This document shows positions 28,071 through 36,644 of a DNA stretch of 64,000 nucleotides, in pieces (positions within the stretch are counted from its first letter, which is position 1; each line of letters starts with the position of its first letter). The translations under genes and the position numbers were made by a program. The stretch is taken from assembly GCA_963678275.1 (NCBI GenBank), contig OY782765.1, positions 620,001-684,000 on the forward strand, in the 5' to 3' direction. A model generated the notes under the pieces. That model did no database searches. It saw nothing but the letters and a program-made list of their open reading frames with translations, and was not told where the DNA came from. This DNA is from G963677445 sp963678275 (GTDB lineage: Bacteria > Bacteroidota > Ignavibacteria > Ignavibacteriales > Melioribacteraceae).

Positions 28071-28178
28071 AATTATCTATCGTCCCTGACGGGACTTTTT
28101 TGATTGTATGTTGCCCATTTACCCCACAATGAATTGCGGGGCTATTTTCTATCGTCCCTGGCGGGACTTTTTTTATCT
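28071..28178. repeat. REP-like cluster: two TCGTCCCTG.CGGGAC units around a CCCCACAAT palindrome
   Basis: CTATCGTCCCTGACGGGACT (28077-28096) and CTATCGTCCCTGGCGGGACT (28149-28168), each followed by a T-run, flank TTACCCCACAATGAATTG with its GCGGGG partner (28119-28142). The hairpins with T-runs could act as terminators. Such sequences elsewhere associate with REP-associated tyrosine transposases; none is in the window. Confidence 0.7.
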
Positions 28179-28278
28179 TACTCATCTTGTTAAAAATATA
28201 GTATCTTTGAAAAATGAATCACGTCAGGGACCCCTGCGCGGCGGGCAGAATTAGTTAAGCCCTGGCTTGGCCAGTTTA

Positions 28279-28320
28279 TTCCATTAGGAGTTAAATTCTG
28301 CGCAAAAAGGCAAAAAATTT
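28279..28320 (+). repeat. dispersed 42-nt intergenic repeat, copy 4
   Basis: TTCCATTAGGAGTTAAATTC followed by TGCGCAAAAAGGCAAAAAAT. It directly follows a GGCTTGGCCAGTTTA palindrome. Confidence 0.6.
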
Positions 28321-28370
28321 AATGAATAATTAATAATTAATAATTAATAATGAATAATTAATAAATTAAA
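28320..28370. repeat. AT-rich tandem repeat
   Basis: Repeated AATAATT/TAATGAATAAT words of about 7-10 bases run through this stretch. It is simple-sequence DNA with no other feature. Confidence 0.6.
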
Positions 28371-28734
28371 TTATAAAGCAACTTCAAGAGTAAAAAACTT
28401 GCTAAAAACAGGCCACCAAATCACAAAAACACCAAATCCCACAAAAAAAACAAAGAAACCGTATTTTTGATTTTTTTTAACCTTAGTTGCATATAAAACC
28501 ACCCGACCAAATTAAACCTTATTAACCTTATTCAAACGGGCGATATGTTCTCAGGAATTATCTAATGATCGGATAAAAAACTCAGAACAGGAATGGGAAT
28601 ATTAAAAAGATTGACCGGATATATGTCAGCCATAGAAATCCAAATCGAAGTCGCCATCGAAATCGGGTTCTTTAATAAATCTGAGAATTGTTTTCACTCT
28701 CCACTATTCACTTCTGGCTCCGCCAGATTATGAA

Positions 28735-29145
28735 CTAAGCGGATTTTTTCTTTTTTATGCCGTAAAACAAAATAAGCGCGGCGCCGGCAATAAGAATAAG
28801 CCAGCTATATCCATAGCTGAATTCCATTCCCTGGAATTTTTCCACCTTAAAACTGCTCATCCAGACCGAGATCAGCATAAAAAAGGATACTACAAGAATT
28901 ATGGCTCCGCTGATGATAATGGCGAGCTTAATTCCTTTCAACACAAAATAAATTGCGAGCAGGGCGACGATTCCGAAGGTGACAGAAAAGGCGGAAATAT
29001 CGTTCCAAACCCATATACTATCGGCAATATTAAAATTTTCGAAAACCGGGAATATTGTCACCGGTACATTGTTAATAGTCGCGATTGGAAGGACGCCGCT
29101 GATAATTAAAAGCAGACAGCCCGCGAGGCCGATTAAATATTTCAT
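28735..29145 (-). CDS. small integral membrane protein of unknown function
   Basis: A 136-residue protein with about four hydrophobic helices (residues 4-24, 52-68, 72-92, 112-130 roughly) and a Lys-rich C-terminal tail (GIKKKKSA), consistent with an inner-membrane protein with a cytosolic C-terminus. No catalytic motif or named family is recognised. It lies 72 bases after the POT transporter on the same strand and may be its second gene. TATTACTCCC at 29172-29181 and GGGAGTAA at 29157-29164 form a small inverted repeat between them. Confidence 0.7.
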   Translation of the reverse strand: MKYLIGLAGCLLLIISGVLPIATINNVPVTIFPVFENFNIADSIWVWNDISAFSVTFGIVALLAIYFVLKGIKLAIIISGAIILVVSFFMLISVWMSSFKVEKFQGMEFSYGYSWLILIAGAALILFYGIKKKKSA

Positions 29146-29217
29146 TTTTTCTCCCTGGGAGTAATTTTAACTATTACTCCCAATTTAAGAAAAACGAAAA
29201 TCAAAATAAAAAGAGTA

Positions 29218-30753
29218 TCACGATTTTTTCTTTATAACAAGTTTATCATAAAGTAAAATTAACAGGGCAGTGCCAAGCGCGAGGGCCGCGAAGATAGCCC
29301 ACATAATATCGGGCCTGTTCATATCGCGGGCGAAGGCGGCGTAAAGCTGTCCCGATAATATTCCGCCGAATAGATTACCGAGGGCCACACACCAATAGAA
29401 GTAGCCCATATACATTGCCACCTTATCGGGAGGAGCGATTTTCCCGGTATATTCTTTTGATTTCGGAGAGGCCATCATTTCACCAAACGAAAATATTAAT
29501 AAACCCGCGACAACAACCCAGCCTGTGGTTCCGAAAATAAGTGTGGTGAAACTTACCACAGTAATTAAAACTCCCCAGAAAATGGTTGTAAAAGGTTTGA
29601 GTCTTGTTACAAAATAGCTGACGATAACCTGAAATAAAATTATCGCGCCGGCATTCAGATTTATAAGAAATTCAGGATTCATCTGACCTTCGGTGACCAT
29701 CATACCGTTAAAGGCCTGCGCCCATTCGGTCATACCCAAAAATCGCATGGTTTCAAGTGTCGCGCTCATTACATCAGATGTATCGGTGAAATCCCTTATA
29801 TAAAGATTCAAGGTTAAGAATATCTGGTTGAATGAGGTCCAGAAACCTGACATCAACAGCAGGAAGAGGCCGAAACGCCAGTCGCCTATTTTCATTTTGC
29901 TAAGATACCAGCTTTTCTTCACACCGTTGAAACTTTTTACAATGAAATCCCAGGCATAATTAAGGACTGTCCAGATAACCGAGGCGATAATTATTTCGGT
30001 CCAGGTAAAGGTTCCGTCTGAAGTGAACTTGGAACCCATCACGAGTAAAAAGAGAAGTCCGAAAACAAACAGGAAAAATCTTCCATTGCCGAGCACTTCG
30101 ACCATATCGGACATAACCTTTTTAAAGCTCCTTTTATTGCCCGGATTATCAGCGTTGGTCGGCTCTTTATAGAAAAAGATCACAAAAATGAAATTAACCG
30201 AAAGCCACAATGAGGAGGTGATAAAAACATACTCCCAGGATATGCCCCTGACAATACCGGCAACAATAGGTCCGACAAATCCGCCAATATTAACCATCAT
30301 GTAAAATATACCAAATCCGAGAGAGGAAGTTCTTTCATTTGTTACTTTTGAAATAGTACCTATAATAACAGGTTTAAACATTCCCGCCCCAAGGGCCACA
30401 AACATATAAGCGAGGAAAAAGGAGGGGAATGATGTAAACTGGCCCAGAAGATAATAAGCAGGCACCATCACAACATAAGAGGCAAAGAGCATCTTTTTAA
30501 AACCGTACCGATCGGCAAGCGCTCCTGTTACCACCGGAAAAAGATAAAGAAAAAAAGTTACAACGCCCTGAATAACCCCCCGCTCTTCATCGGTAAAACC
30601 AAGACCTCCTTCCGAAATAGGTCCGGTGATGTAAAGTGAGGCGACGGCAAAAAATCCATACCATCCCATCCTTTCAAAAATTTCCATCGTGTTGGCTATC
30701 CAGAATGTCTGGGGAAACTCTTTAAGACTAACTCCTTTTCTTTCTTTTGTCAT
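29218..30753 (-). CDS. POT/PTR2-family proton-dependent transporter (MFS)
   Basis: A 511-residue transporter with about 12-14 membrane helices. The N-terminal ExxER-type motif of proton-coupled oligopeptide transporters appears as EIFERMGWYGFFAV, and GALADRYGFKKM is the MFS loop 2-3 motif. FMMV-type segments (FYMMVNIGGFVGPIVAG) and MMASPKSKEYTGKIAP in the second half also fit the family. Peptide uptake with H+ is the usual role, but substrates vary and the motif is a little divergent. It is divergent from purC across a 180-base promoter region. Confidence 0.85.
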   Translation of the reverse strand: MTKERKGVSLKEFPQTFWIANTMEIFERMGWYGFFAVASLYITGPISEGGLGFTDEERGVIQGVVTFFLYLFPVVTGALADRYGFKKMLFASYVVMVPAYYLLGQFTSFPSFFLAYMFVALGAGMFKPVIIGTISKVTNERTSSLGFGIFYMMVNIGGFVGPIVAGIVRGISWEYVFITSSLWLSVNFIFVIFFYKEPTNADNPGNKRSFKKVMSDMVEVLGNGRFFLFVFGLLFLLVMGSKFTSDGTFTWTEIIIASVIWTVLNYAWDFIVKSFNGVKKSWYLSKMKIGDWRFGLFLLLMSGFWTSFNQIFLTLNLYIRDFTDTSDVMSATLETMRFLGMTEWAQAFNGMMVTEGQMNPEFLINLNAGAIILFQVIVSYFVTRLKPFTTIFWGVLITVVSFTTLIFGTTGWVVVAGLLIFSFGEMMASPKSKEYTGKIAPPDKVAMYMGYFYWCVALGNLFGGILSGQLYAAFARDMNRPDIMWAIFAALALGTALLILLYDKLVIKKKS

Positions 30754-30933
30754 ATATGTTCTTTTCCCTGTCTAATGTTTACTCTGTTTAATTTTAATTG
30801 TTTGCTTGGTCAGATTTTTTTAACTTTCTTATCTGTAATCAATCGATATTTGATAATAGTTCAATATTAAGGCGGCAAGTTAAACGCCATTAATGGAATA
30901 ATCAAGGATAAACAACATTCGGGGAAAAGATAA

Positions 30934-31830
30934 ATGTTGGAAAATGTGATTTTACAAAGCAATCTTACAAATCATAAGATATTCAAACAGGGCAAAGTGC
31001 GGGATATCTATGATCTTGGAGAAAATTACCTTATCGTTTCCACAGACAGAATTTCCGCATTCGATGTAATTATGAACCAGGGAATACCATTTAAAGGAGC
31101 GGTATTAAACCAGATATCAAAATTCTGGTTCGATTATACAAAAGATATTGTTGATAACCATATTATCACAACTGATGTTGAAGAATTTCCGGAATCCTTA
31201 AAGCCAGATTCAGATATGCTCAAAAACAGGTCGATGATTGTAAAGAAAGCCGAACCTGTAATGTTGGAGTGTATAGTGCGCGCGTATATCACCGGATCGG
31301 GATGGAAAGAATACCAGAAACAGGGAACAGTATGCAGCATTAAACTTCCTGAAGGACTTCGGGAATCGGATAAACTATCGGCGCCGATTTTTACCCCTTC
31401 CACAAAAGCTGAGATCGGAGAACATGATGAGAATATTTCAGTTGAAAAGGCTGCCGAAATAGTAGGAAAAGAAACCCTGGAGGAGATTACAGATATTTCA
31501 CTGCGGGTGTTCAATAAAATATCTGATTACGCTTATCAGAAAGGGATAATTATCGCGGATACCAAAATGGAATTTGGAATATATAATGGCAAAATTATTC
31601 TGATCGATGAATTGCTGACACCCGATTCATCAAGGTTCTGGCCACTTGATAATTACCAGCCGGGCCGTTCACAATCAAGTTACGATAAACAATATGTCAG
31701 GGATTATCTATCCTCCATTAAGTTTAATAAACAACCTCCGGCTCCCGATCTGCCACCCGAAGTGATAAAAAATACGAGTGAAAAGTATCTGGAAGCGTTA
31801 AATAAACTCACAAATATCAGGCTCGATTAA
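30934..31830 (+). CDS. purC: SAICAR synthase (phosphoribosylaminoimidazole-succinocarboxamide synthase)
   Basis: A 298-residue purine-biosynthesis enzyme joining CAIR and aspartate with ATP. Recognisable segments are GKVRDIYDLG (ATP-binding loop), STDRISAFDVIMNQGIP, ECIVRAYITGSGWKEY, SAPIFTPSTKAEIGEHDENI and IDELLTPDSSRFWP. It belongs to the long form of PurC, near 300 residues. It starts an apparent operon with the DUF971 gene (TAATG overlap) and pgsA. purD is in the same window but not adjacent. Confidence 0.97.
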   Translation: MLENVILQSNLTNHKIFKQGKVRDIYDLGENYLIVSTDRISAFDVIMNQGIPFKGAVLNQISKFWFDYTKDIVDNHIITTDVEEFPESLKPDSDMLKNRSMIVKKAEPVMLECIVRAYITGSGWKEYQKQGTVCSIKLPEGLRESDKLSAPIFTPSTKAEIGEHDENISVEKAAEIVGKETLEEITDISLRVFNKISDYAYQKGIIIADTKMEFGIYNGKIILIDELLTPDSSRFWPLDNYQPGRSQSSYDKQYVRDYLSSIKFNKQPPAPDLPPEVIKNTSEKYLEALNKLTNIRLD

Positions 31831-32126
31831 TGCTCCCGAAAAAAATCAGCGCCGCCTCGGGGAAATATCTCGAAATTGCCTGGGATAATGGTGAATCGGA
31901 CAAGATTAAAATTACCGACTTACGCAGGTATTGCCCATGCGCCTATTGCGCCGCGGACAGGGAAAGTCACGGTAAAAATTATATTCCTCTTTATTCAGGC
32001 AGTCAGATTCAGATAGAAAAGATTGAGATTGTCGGGCATTACGCCCTCTCGATAAAATGGAAGGATGGTCATAACACCGGCATCTTCGAATTTCAGCAAT
32101 TACGCAAATTAAATTCCGGTGAATAA
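31830..32126 (+). CDS. DUF971-domain protein
   Basis: A 98-residue protein with the DUF971 (gamma-butyrobetaine hydroxylase N-terminal-like) pattern: LEIAWDNGESDKIKITDLR, then RYCPCAYCAADRE with three Cys that could bind a metal, and HYALSIKWKDGHNTGIFEF. Free-standing DUF971 proteins are often encoded with iron-sulfur cluster carrier genes, but here the neighbours are purC and pgsA, both overlapping by one base. Function is unknown. Confidence 0.85.
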   Translation: MLPKKISAASGKYLEIAWDNGESDKIKITDLRRYCPCAYCAADRESHGKNYIPLYSGSQIQIEKIEIVGHYALSIKWKDGHNTGIFEFQQLRKLNSGE

Positions 32127-32731
32127 TGGTACTGCCAAATCAGCTAACTGTATTACGCATTATTCTGACACCGGTTTTTCTGATTCTTTTTTTGTCGGAT
32201 GATCAGTTGATGAAGCAGATATCCATTGTAGTCTTTGTTGTGGCGGCTTTAACAGACTGGTATGATGGCTGGCTGGCAAGAAAATTTAATTATATTACCG
32301 AATGGGGAAAGTTTTTAGACCCTCTGGCTGATAAAATACTCACCTCCACAGCGTTTGTCGCGTTTGTAATAATTGATTTATTTGAGTTGTGGATGGTGCT
32401 GATAATAATCATCAGGGACCTTTTAATTACAGGATTAAGATTATACGCCCAGTATCAAAAAGTATCATTTACGACAAGCAGACTGGCGAAATGGAAAACA
32501 TTTATTCAGATGTTTTTTCTTTATTATTGTCTCGCGGTATTTACTCTGATAACTATCGATCCGGTATACAGCCTTAACGAAAAGTTATTCGACCAGATGA
32601 TTGATAAAGAGCTTATCTATTATATTATGTTATTCATAACATTATTCACTTTGGGCACCGGCCTGTCATATTTTTATAAAAACAGGAAAATTATAAGGCA
32701 GCTTTTTGGTTTTGAAAATAAATCTGATTGA
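32126..32731 (+). CDS. pgsA: CDP-diacylglycerol--glycerol-3-phosphate 3-phosphatidyltransferase
   Basis: A 201-residue inner-membrane enzyme making phosphatidylglycerophosphate. The CDP-alcohol phosphotransferase motif D-x2-DG-x2-AR-x8-G-x3-D-x3-D is present as DWYDGWLARKFNYITEWGKF followed by LDPLADK. Several hydrophobic helices and the LPNQLTVLRIILTPVF N-terminus are typical of PgsA. The next gene, pgpA, encodes the phosphatase for its product, which strongly supports the call. Confidence 0.93.
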   Translation: MVLPNQLTVLRIILTPVFLILFLSDDQLMKQISIVVFVVAALTDWYDGWLARKFNYITEWGKFLDPLADKILTSTAFVAFVIIDLFELWMVLIIIIRDLLITGLRLYAQYQKVSFTTSRLAKWKTFIQMFFLYYCLAVFTLITIDPVYSLNEKLFDQMIDKELIYYIMLFITLFTLGTGLSYFYKNRKIIRQLFGFENKSD

Positions 32732-33164
32732 AAAAATTGTTGGTTCCGCATTTTATACCGGTTATATTCCGGTAGCTTCGGGAACATTTGGCAGCATGGC
32801 GGCCATAGTTATTTATCTTATTCCCGGCTTTGAAAATCCCCTCATTATGGGACCGGCAAGTATATTATTATTTTTCTGGGGAATTAATATCGGGACAAAG
32901 TTTGAAAAGTTGTATGGTAAAGATCCTTCGGAATGTACGGTGGATGAAATAGTCGGAACCTGGATCAGCCTTTTATTTATCCCAAAAAGTATTATATTTG
33001 TAACAATTGCGTTCATTGTCTGGCGAGTTCTGGATATCGTTAAGATATACCCCGCGAATGCGGCAGAAAGACTCAAGGGCGGGCTTGGTATTATGCTGGA
33101 TGATGTAATATCGGGAATTTATACTCTGATTCTGATGCAGGTTTTACTATATTTTGTTCAATAA
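32706..33164 (+). CDS. pgpA: phosphatidylglycerophosphatase A
   Basis: A 152-residue membrane phosphatase converting phosphatidylglycerophosphate to phosphatidylglycerol. PgpA features include FYTGYIPVASGTFGSMAA, DPSECTVDEIVGTWIS and KGGLGIMLDDVISGIYT, whose acidic residues form the metal site. The frame starts at TTG 32706 or TTG 32712, overlapping pgsA by about 20 bases; no ATG is available. Coupled pgsA-pgpA gives the two successive steps to PG. Confidence 0.93.
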   Translation: MVLKINLIEKIVGSAFYTGYIPVASGTFGSMAAIVIYLIPGFENPLIMGPASILLFFWGINIGTKFEKLYGKDPSECTVDEIVGTWISLLFIPKSIIFVTIAFIVWRVLDIVKIYPANAAERLKGGLGIMLDDVISGIYTLILMQVLLYFVQ

Positions 33165-33176
33165 AGGCAGAATTTC

Positions 33177-34430
33177 ATGAAAGCGTTCTTAATAACTATC
33201 GGCGATGAAATATTAAGCGGCATTACTGTAAATACAAACGCGGCAAATATTTCCCGCAAACTGGAGAGCATTAACATTCAGGTGAAGGGAGGAGCAGTGA
33301 TAGGGGATGATGAATCCCGGATCAAGGAGACATTCGGGAGTGCATGGGATACCGCTGATATTACCATTGTAACCGGCGGACTCGGACCTACTCATGATGA
33401 TGTGACAAGGAAATGCATCATTGACTTTTTTGAGTGCGGACTTATAATGAATGAAAACGTACTCACCGATATTCAGGAGCTATTCAACCGCAGGGGAAGA
33501 AAAGTAACAAAACTGAATGAGGATCAGGCTTTTGTACCTGAAATCGCCGAAATAATCAGGAATAAAAAAGGCACCGCCCCGGGAAGCTGGATTAGTAAAG
33601 ATGACAAAATATTTATTTCTCTTCCTGGTGTGCCTTATGAAATGGAAGCCATGATGGATGATTTTGTAATCCCCAAACTTGAAGAACTTAACAGCGGGGA
33701 AGGGGAAATAAAGCTAACAAAATCATTGATGACAACCGGAATTCCCGAATCATACCTTTATGAAAGGCTGGGGAATATCTCGGAAATATTGAACGGAGCA
33801 CAGCTTGCTTTTCTGCCAAATCAGTTTGGCGTAAAAATGCAGATCAAAGTTTTCCATACAGAACGTGAAGAGGCAATCAACAAATTAAGTGAGATTGAAC
33901 AGAAAATCCGATCTTTGGTTGGTCGTTATATCTATGGTCAGGATGATATCAGTCTCGAAGAAGTTGTCGCGAAACTTCTTACTGACAGAGGACTGAAGAT
34001 CGCGGTAGCCGAGTCATGCACCGGAGGTCTGATAAGCAACCGTCTTACAAATATAAGTGGAAGCAGCGGTTATTTTGAGCGGGGATTCATAACTTATTCA
34101 AATGCTGCCAAGGTTGAAGAATTAAAAGTTGATGAAGACCTTCTTCATAAGTATGGGGCAGTCAGCCTGCAGATAGCAAGGCAAATGGCTGAAGGAGTAA
34201 AAGCGGTAAGTCTTGCCGATATAGGGCTTGCCGTAACAGGTATTATGGGACCCACAGGGGCCTCGGAAAATAAACCTGTCGGATTGGTATATATAGGAAT
34301 ATGTGATGATAAAGTCTGCACCGCCAAAGAATTTCGATTTGGCGATGACCGGTTATTAAATAAAGACAGAACCGCGCAGACAGCTATTGATATGGTAAGA
34401 AAACACCTTTTAGGAATAGGAGATGAGTGA
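33177..34430 (+). CDS. cinA: CinA competence/damage-inducible protein
   Basis: A 417-residue two-domain protein. The N-terminal molybdopterin-binding-like (COG1058) domain has IGDEILSGITVNTNA and VTGGLGPTHDDVT; in related proteins it acts on ADP-ribose or other nucleotide pyrophosphates. The C-terminal domain (about 255-415) has AVAESCTGGLISNRLT, typical of NMN deamidase. It begins the conserved cinA-thpR-recA-recX set, overlapping thpR by 8 bases. Confidence 0.95.
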   Translation: MKAFLITIGDEILSGITVNTNAANISRKLESINIQVKGGAVIGDDESRIKETFGSAWDTADITIVTGGLGPTHDDVTRKCIIDFFECGLIMNENVLTDIQELFNRRGRKVTKLNEDQAFVPEIAEIIRNKKGTAPGSWISKDDKIFISLPGVPYEMEAMMDDFVIPKLEELNSGEGEIKLTKSLMTTGIPESYLYERLGNISEILNGAQLAFLPNQFGVKMQIKVFHTEREEAINKLSEIEQKIRSLVGRYIYGQDDISLEEVVAKLLTDRGLKIAVAESCTGGLISNRLTNISGSSGYFERGFITYSNAAKVEELKVDEDLLHKYGAVSLQIARQMAEGVKAVSLADIGLAVTGIMGPTGASENKPVGLVYIGICDDKVCTAKEFRFGDDRLLNKDRTAQTAIDMVRKHLLGIGDE

Positions 34431-34977
34431 CCGTCTATTTATCGGATTGGAAATACCTGAGTTTGTTAAAGACCAAATAGAAAAACATAAGAAAGAAATT
34501 TATGGATTCCAGCCGGGTCTCAGATGGGAGCCGAAAGAAAAAATCCATATTACACTTAAATTTCTTGGTGAAACCGAGCCCTCTTTAGTACCTGAAATTA
34601 AAAACAGGTTAAGGGAGCTTGGAAAAGATCAGAAGGCTTTTAATCTCAGAATAATTAAGTATGGTTTGTTTTACAGGCAGGGGAATCCCTCTATATTATG
34701 GGCGGGCCTTAAACATTCTCCTCTGCTGGCTCAATTCGCGGATAAAATAAATTCGGAGCTGGCGCCCCTGGGATTCAGAAAGGAAAACAGAAAATTCAAA
34801 CCTCACCTGACTATATTGCGATTAAAAGGGAATGAAGACCGGAGGAAAATAGAAGATTTTGTTCATTATTATTTTAATCCGTTGACATTTACGGCTGATA
34901 ATCTTGTATTTTTCCGTAGTAAACTTCAGCCTGGTGGTTCGGTATATAAAAAGATTGAGAGTATAAAATTGTTATAA
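34423..34977 (+). CDS. thpR: RNA 2',3'-cyclic phosphodiesterase (2H family)
   Basis: A 184-residue 2H phosphoesterase that opens 2',3'-cyclic phosphates. Both HxTx motifs are visible: HITLKFLGE (about residue 45) and HLTILRLKG (about residue 130). Length is usual. It sits between cinA and recA, a common order in bacteria. RNA repair or tRNA-fragment processing is the family role; physiological substrate here is unknown. Confidence 0.93.
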   Translation: MSDRLFIGLEIPEFVKDQIEKHKKEIYGFQPGLRWEPKEKIHITLKFLGETEPSLVPEIKNRLRELGKDQKAFNLRIIKYGLFYRQGNPSILWAGLKHSPLLAQFADKINSELAPLGFRKENRKFKPHLTILRLKGNEDRRKIEDFVHYYFNPLTFTADNLVFFRSKLQPGGSVYKKIESIKLL

Positions 34978-34990
34978 AACGGAGGCTTTA

Positions 34991-36040
34991 ATGTCGGAAG
35001 ATAAAAACACCCGGATGAAAATCCTGGAAGATACCATATTTAATATTGAAAAGACGCATGGCAAAGGCTCGATAATGAAGCTTGGCGACGGAGTTATAAG
35101 CAAAGTTGAATCGATCTCGACCGGCGCCCTGTCACTTGATTACGCGCTGGGAATCGGAGGTGTGCCCCGTGGCAGAATAGTTGAAATCTACGGCCCGGAA
35201 TCGTCAGGTAAAACAACCTTATGCCTTCATATCATCGCGGAAGCACAAAAAACCGGCGGTCTCGCGGCATTTATCGACGCCGAACACGCGCTTGATGTCA
35301 ATTACGCTAAAAGATTAAATGTGGATGTTAATAATCTTCTTATTTCGCAGCCGGACTATGGTGAACAGGCTCTTGAGATTGCCGATACTCTCGTAAGAAG
35401 CAATGCGCTGGATGTAATCATTGTCGACTCGGTTGCCGCTCTTGTTCCCAGAGCTGAAATCGAAGGTGAGATGGGTGATCCGCAAATGGCGGTGCAGGCG
35501 CGTCTGATGTCGCAGGCCTTAAGAAAACTCACCGGCGCTGTCAGCCGTTCGAAAACATGCCTGATATTTACCAATCAGCTCAGAAGTAAAATTGGTGTTG
35601 TTTTCGGCAATCCTGAAACAACCACCGGCGGAAACGCCCTCAAATTTTACGCGAGTCTGAGGATGGATATCCGAAGAATAGCGGCGATTAAAAGTGGTCA
35701 GGATGTAATCGGAAGCAGAACTAAAGTTAAAATTGTGAAGAGTAAAATTGCTCCTCCTTTCAAAGAAGTGGAGTTTGATATACTTTACAACGAAGGAATC
35801 AGCCGGGCGGGTGATCTGATTGATCTGGCTGTTAATCATAATATTATCCAAAAAAGCGGATCATGGTTTACTTATGGTGAAGACCGTTACCAGGGAAAAG
35901 AGCAGTTCAGGATTAAACTTTCTGAAAATATCGACCTGATGAAGGATATCCGGATTAAGCTGATGAAAAAGCTGGGTATGACAAATGAAGATGATCAGCC
36001 TGAAGCGAAAAACAGTAACCCAAAGGACAAAAAGCGGTAA
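34991..36040 (+). CDS. recA: RecA recombinase
   Basis: A 349-residue DNA strand-exchange ATPase and SOS co-protease. Walker A is GPESSGKTT, Walker B is VIIVDSVAALVP, and the RecA signature ALKFYASLRMD is present, as is NQLRSKIGVVFG for DNA-binding loop 2. The C-terminal tail is acidic then Lys-rich. The frame is intact. No LexA-box-like sequence was recognised ahead of the gene, which lies 13 bases after thpR. recX follows by 3 bases. Confidence 0.99.
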   Translation: MSEDKNTRMKILEDTIFNIEKTHGKGSIMKLGDGVISKVESISTGALSLDYALGIGGVPRGRIVEIYGPESSGKTTLCLHIIAEAQKTGGLAAFIDAEHALDVNYAKRLNVDVNNLLISQPDYGEQALEIADTLVRSNALDVIIVDSVAALVPRAEIEGEMGDPQMAVQARLMSQALRKLTGAVSRSKTCLIFTNQLRSKIGVVFGNPETTTGGNALKFYASLRMDIRRIAAIKSGQDVIGSRTKVKIVKSKIAPPFKEVEFDILYNEGISRAGDLIDLAVNHNIIQKSGSWFTYGEDRYQGKEQFRIKLSENIDLMKDIRIKLMKKLGMTNEDDQPEAKNSNPKDKKR

Positions 36041-36043
36041 AAA

Positions 36044-36637
36044 TTGATTTTAGGTGAAACCAGAGTCAGGGGTTCGGTTATTGAACTGATTCTGGAAGAT
36101 GGAGAGATAATTGCCCTGCCTCTGAGGGAGGAATTCCTGAATTTCTCCCGTGGGGATAATCTTTCTGATGAGACGATTGACAAGTTATATTTTGTCATGA
36201 ATATTTTTATTGTAAAAAACGCCGCGTTCCGGTTGCTCGCGAGAAGAGATCATTCAGAAGCTGAATTAAAAAGGAAACTCACAGTAAAGTTTACCTGTTC
36301 TGATGCAATACAAGCAGCGCTTGATCAGTTAAAAAATGAAAGTTATCTGGATGATAAAAGATTTGCCGAAACATATATAAGTCAGCAGATATCAAACAGC
36401 CGGAACGGACAGTTAAAAATTAAAAACAAGCTGAGAGAAAAAGGAATTTCACCCGATATTTATGAGTCCCTTTTGAGCGAAATTTCACCGGATACTTTCA
36501 AAGAAAATCTATTCCTGCTGATAGAAAAAAAATCAGGAAATAACGATAAAAATAAATTAATCAGATTTTTACAGGGAAAGGGTTATTACCTTTTCGATAT
36601 TATGGAAGCAATTAAAAAACTTAATTATCCGGGATAA
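36044..36637 (+). CDS. recX: regulatory protein RecX
   Basis: A 197-residue helical modulator that inhibits RecA filament growth. The tandem three-helix repeats show in AAFRLLARRDHSEAELKRKL and LKNESYLDDKRFAETYISQQ, with NKLREKGISPDIYESLL next. The start is TTG at 36044 (MILGETRV), 3 bases after recA. Position directly after recA supports the name. Confidence 0.93.
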   Translation: MILGETRVRGSVIELILEDGEIIALPLREEFLNFSRGDNLSDETIDKLYFVMNIFIVKNAAFRLLARRDHSEAELKRKLTVKFTCSDAIQAALDQLKNESYLDDKRFAETYISQQISNSRNGQLKIKNKLREKGISPDIYESLLSEISPDTFKENLFLLIEKKSGNNDKNKLIRFLQGKGYYLFDIMEAIKKLNYPG

Positions 36638-36644
36638 CAGCGAT

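Larger units (their letters stand above)
27800..28734. other. long repeat-rich spacer
   Basis: About 935 bases with no gene I can support. It holds a REP-like cluster (28071-28178), a GTCAGGGACCCCTG sequence (28223-28236) related to one at 62963, the small palindrome GGCTTGGCCAG (28264-28274), a copy of the 42-nt repeat, an AT tandem run (28320-28370), and TCTGGCTCCGCCAGA near 28708. A small open frame (28000-28185, minus) is just the REP cluster read through. Confidence 0.6.

Noticed and set aside
28071..28178. Possible CRISPR array
   Set aside because: Only two copies of a palindromic unit, with a structured palindrome between them and no cas genes; this is a REP-like cluster.
28000..28185. 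61-residue minus-strand open frame containing KKVPPGTI and KKVPSGTI
   Set aside because: It is the REP-like cluster read through; the repeated peptide words come from the repeated DNA units.
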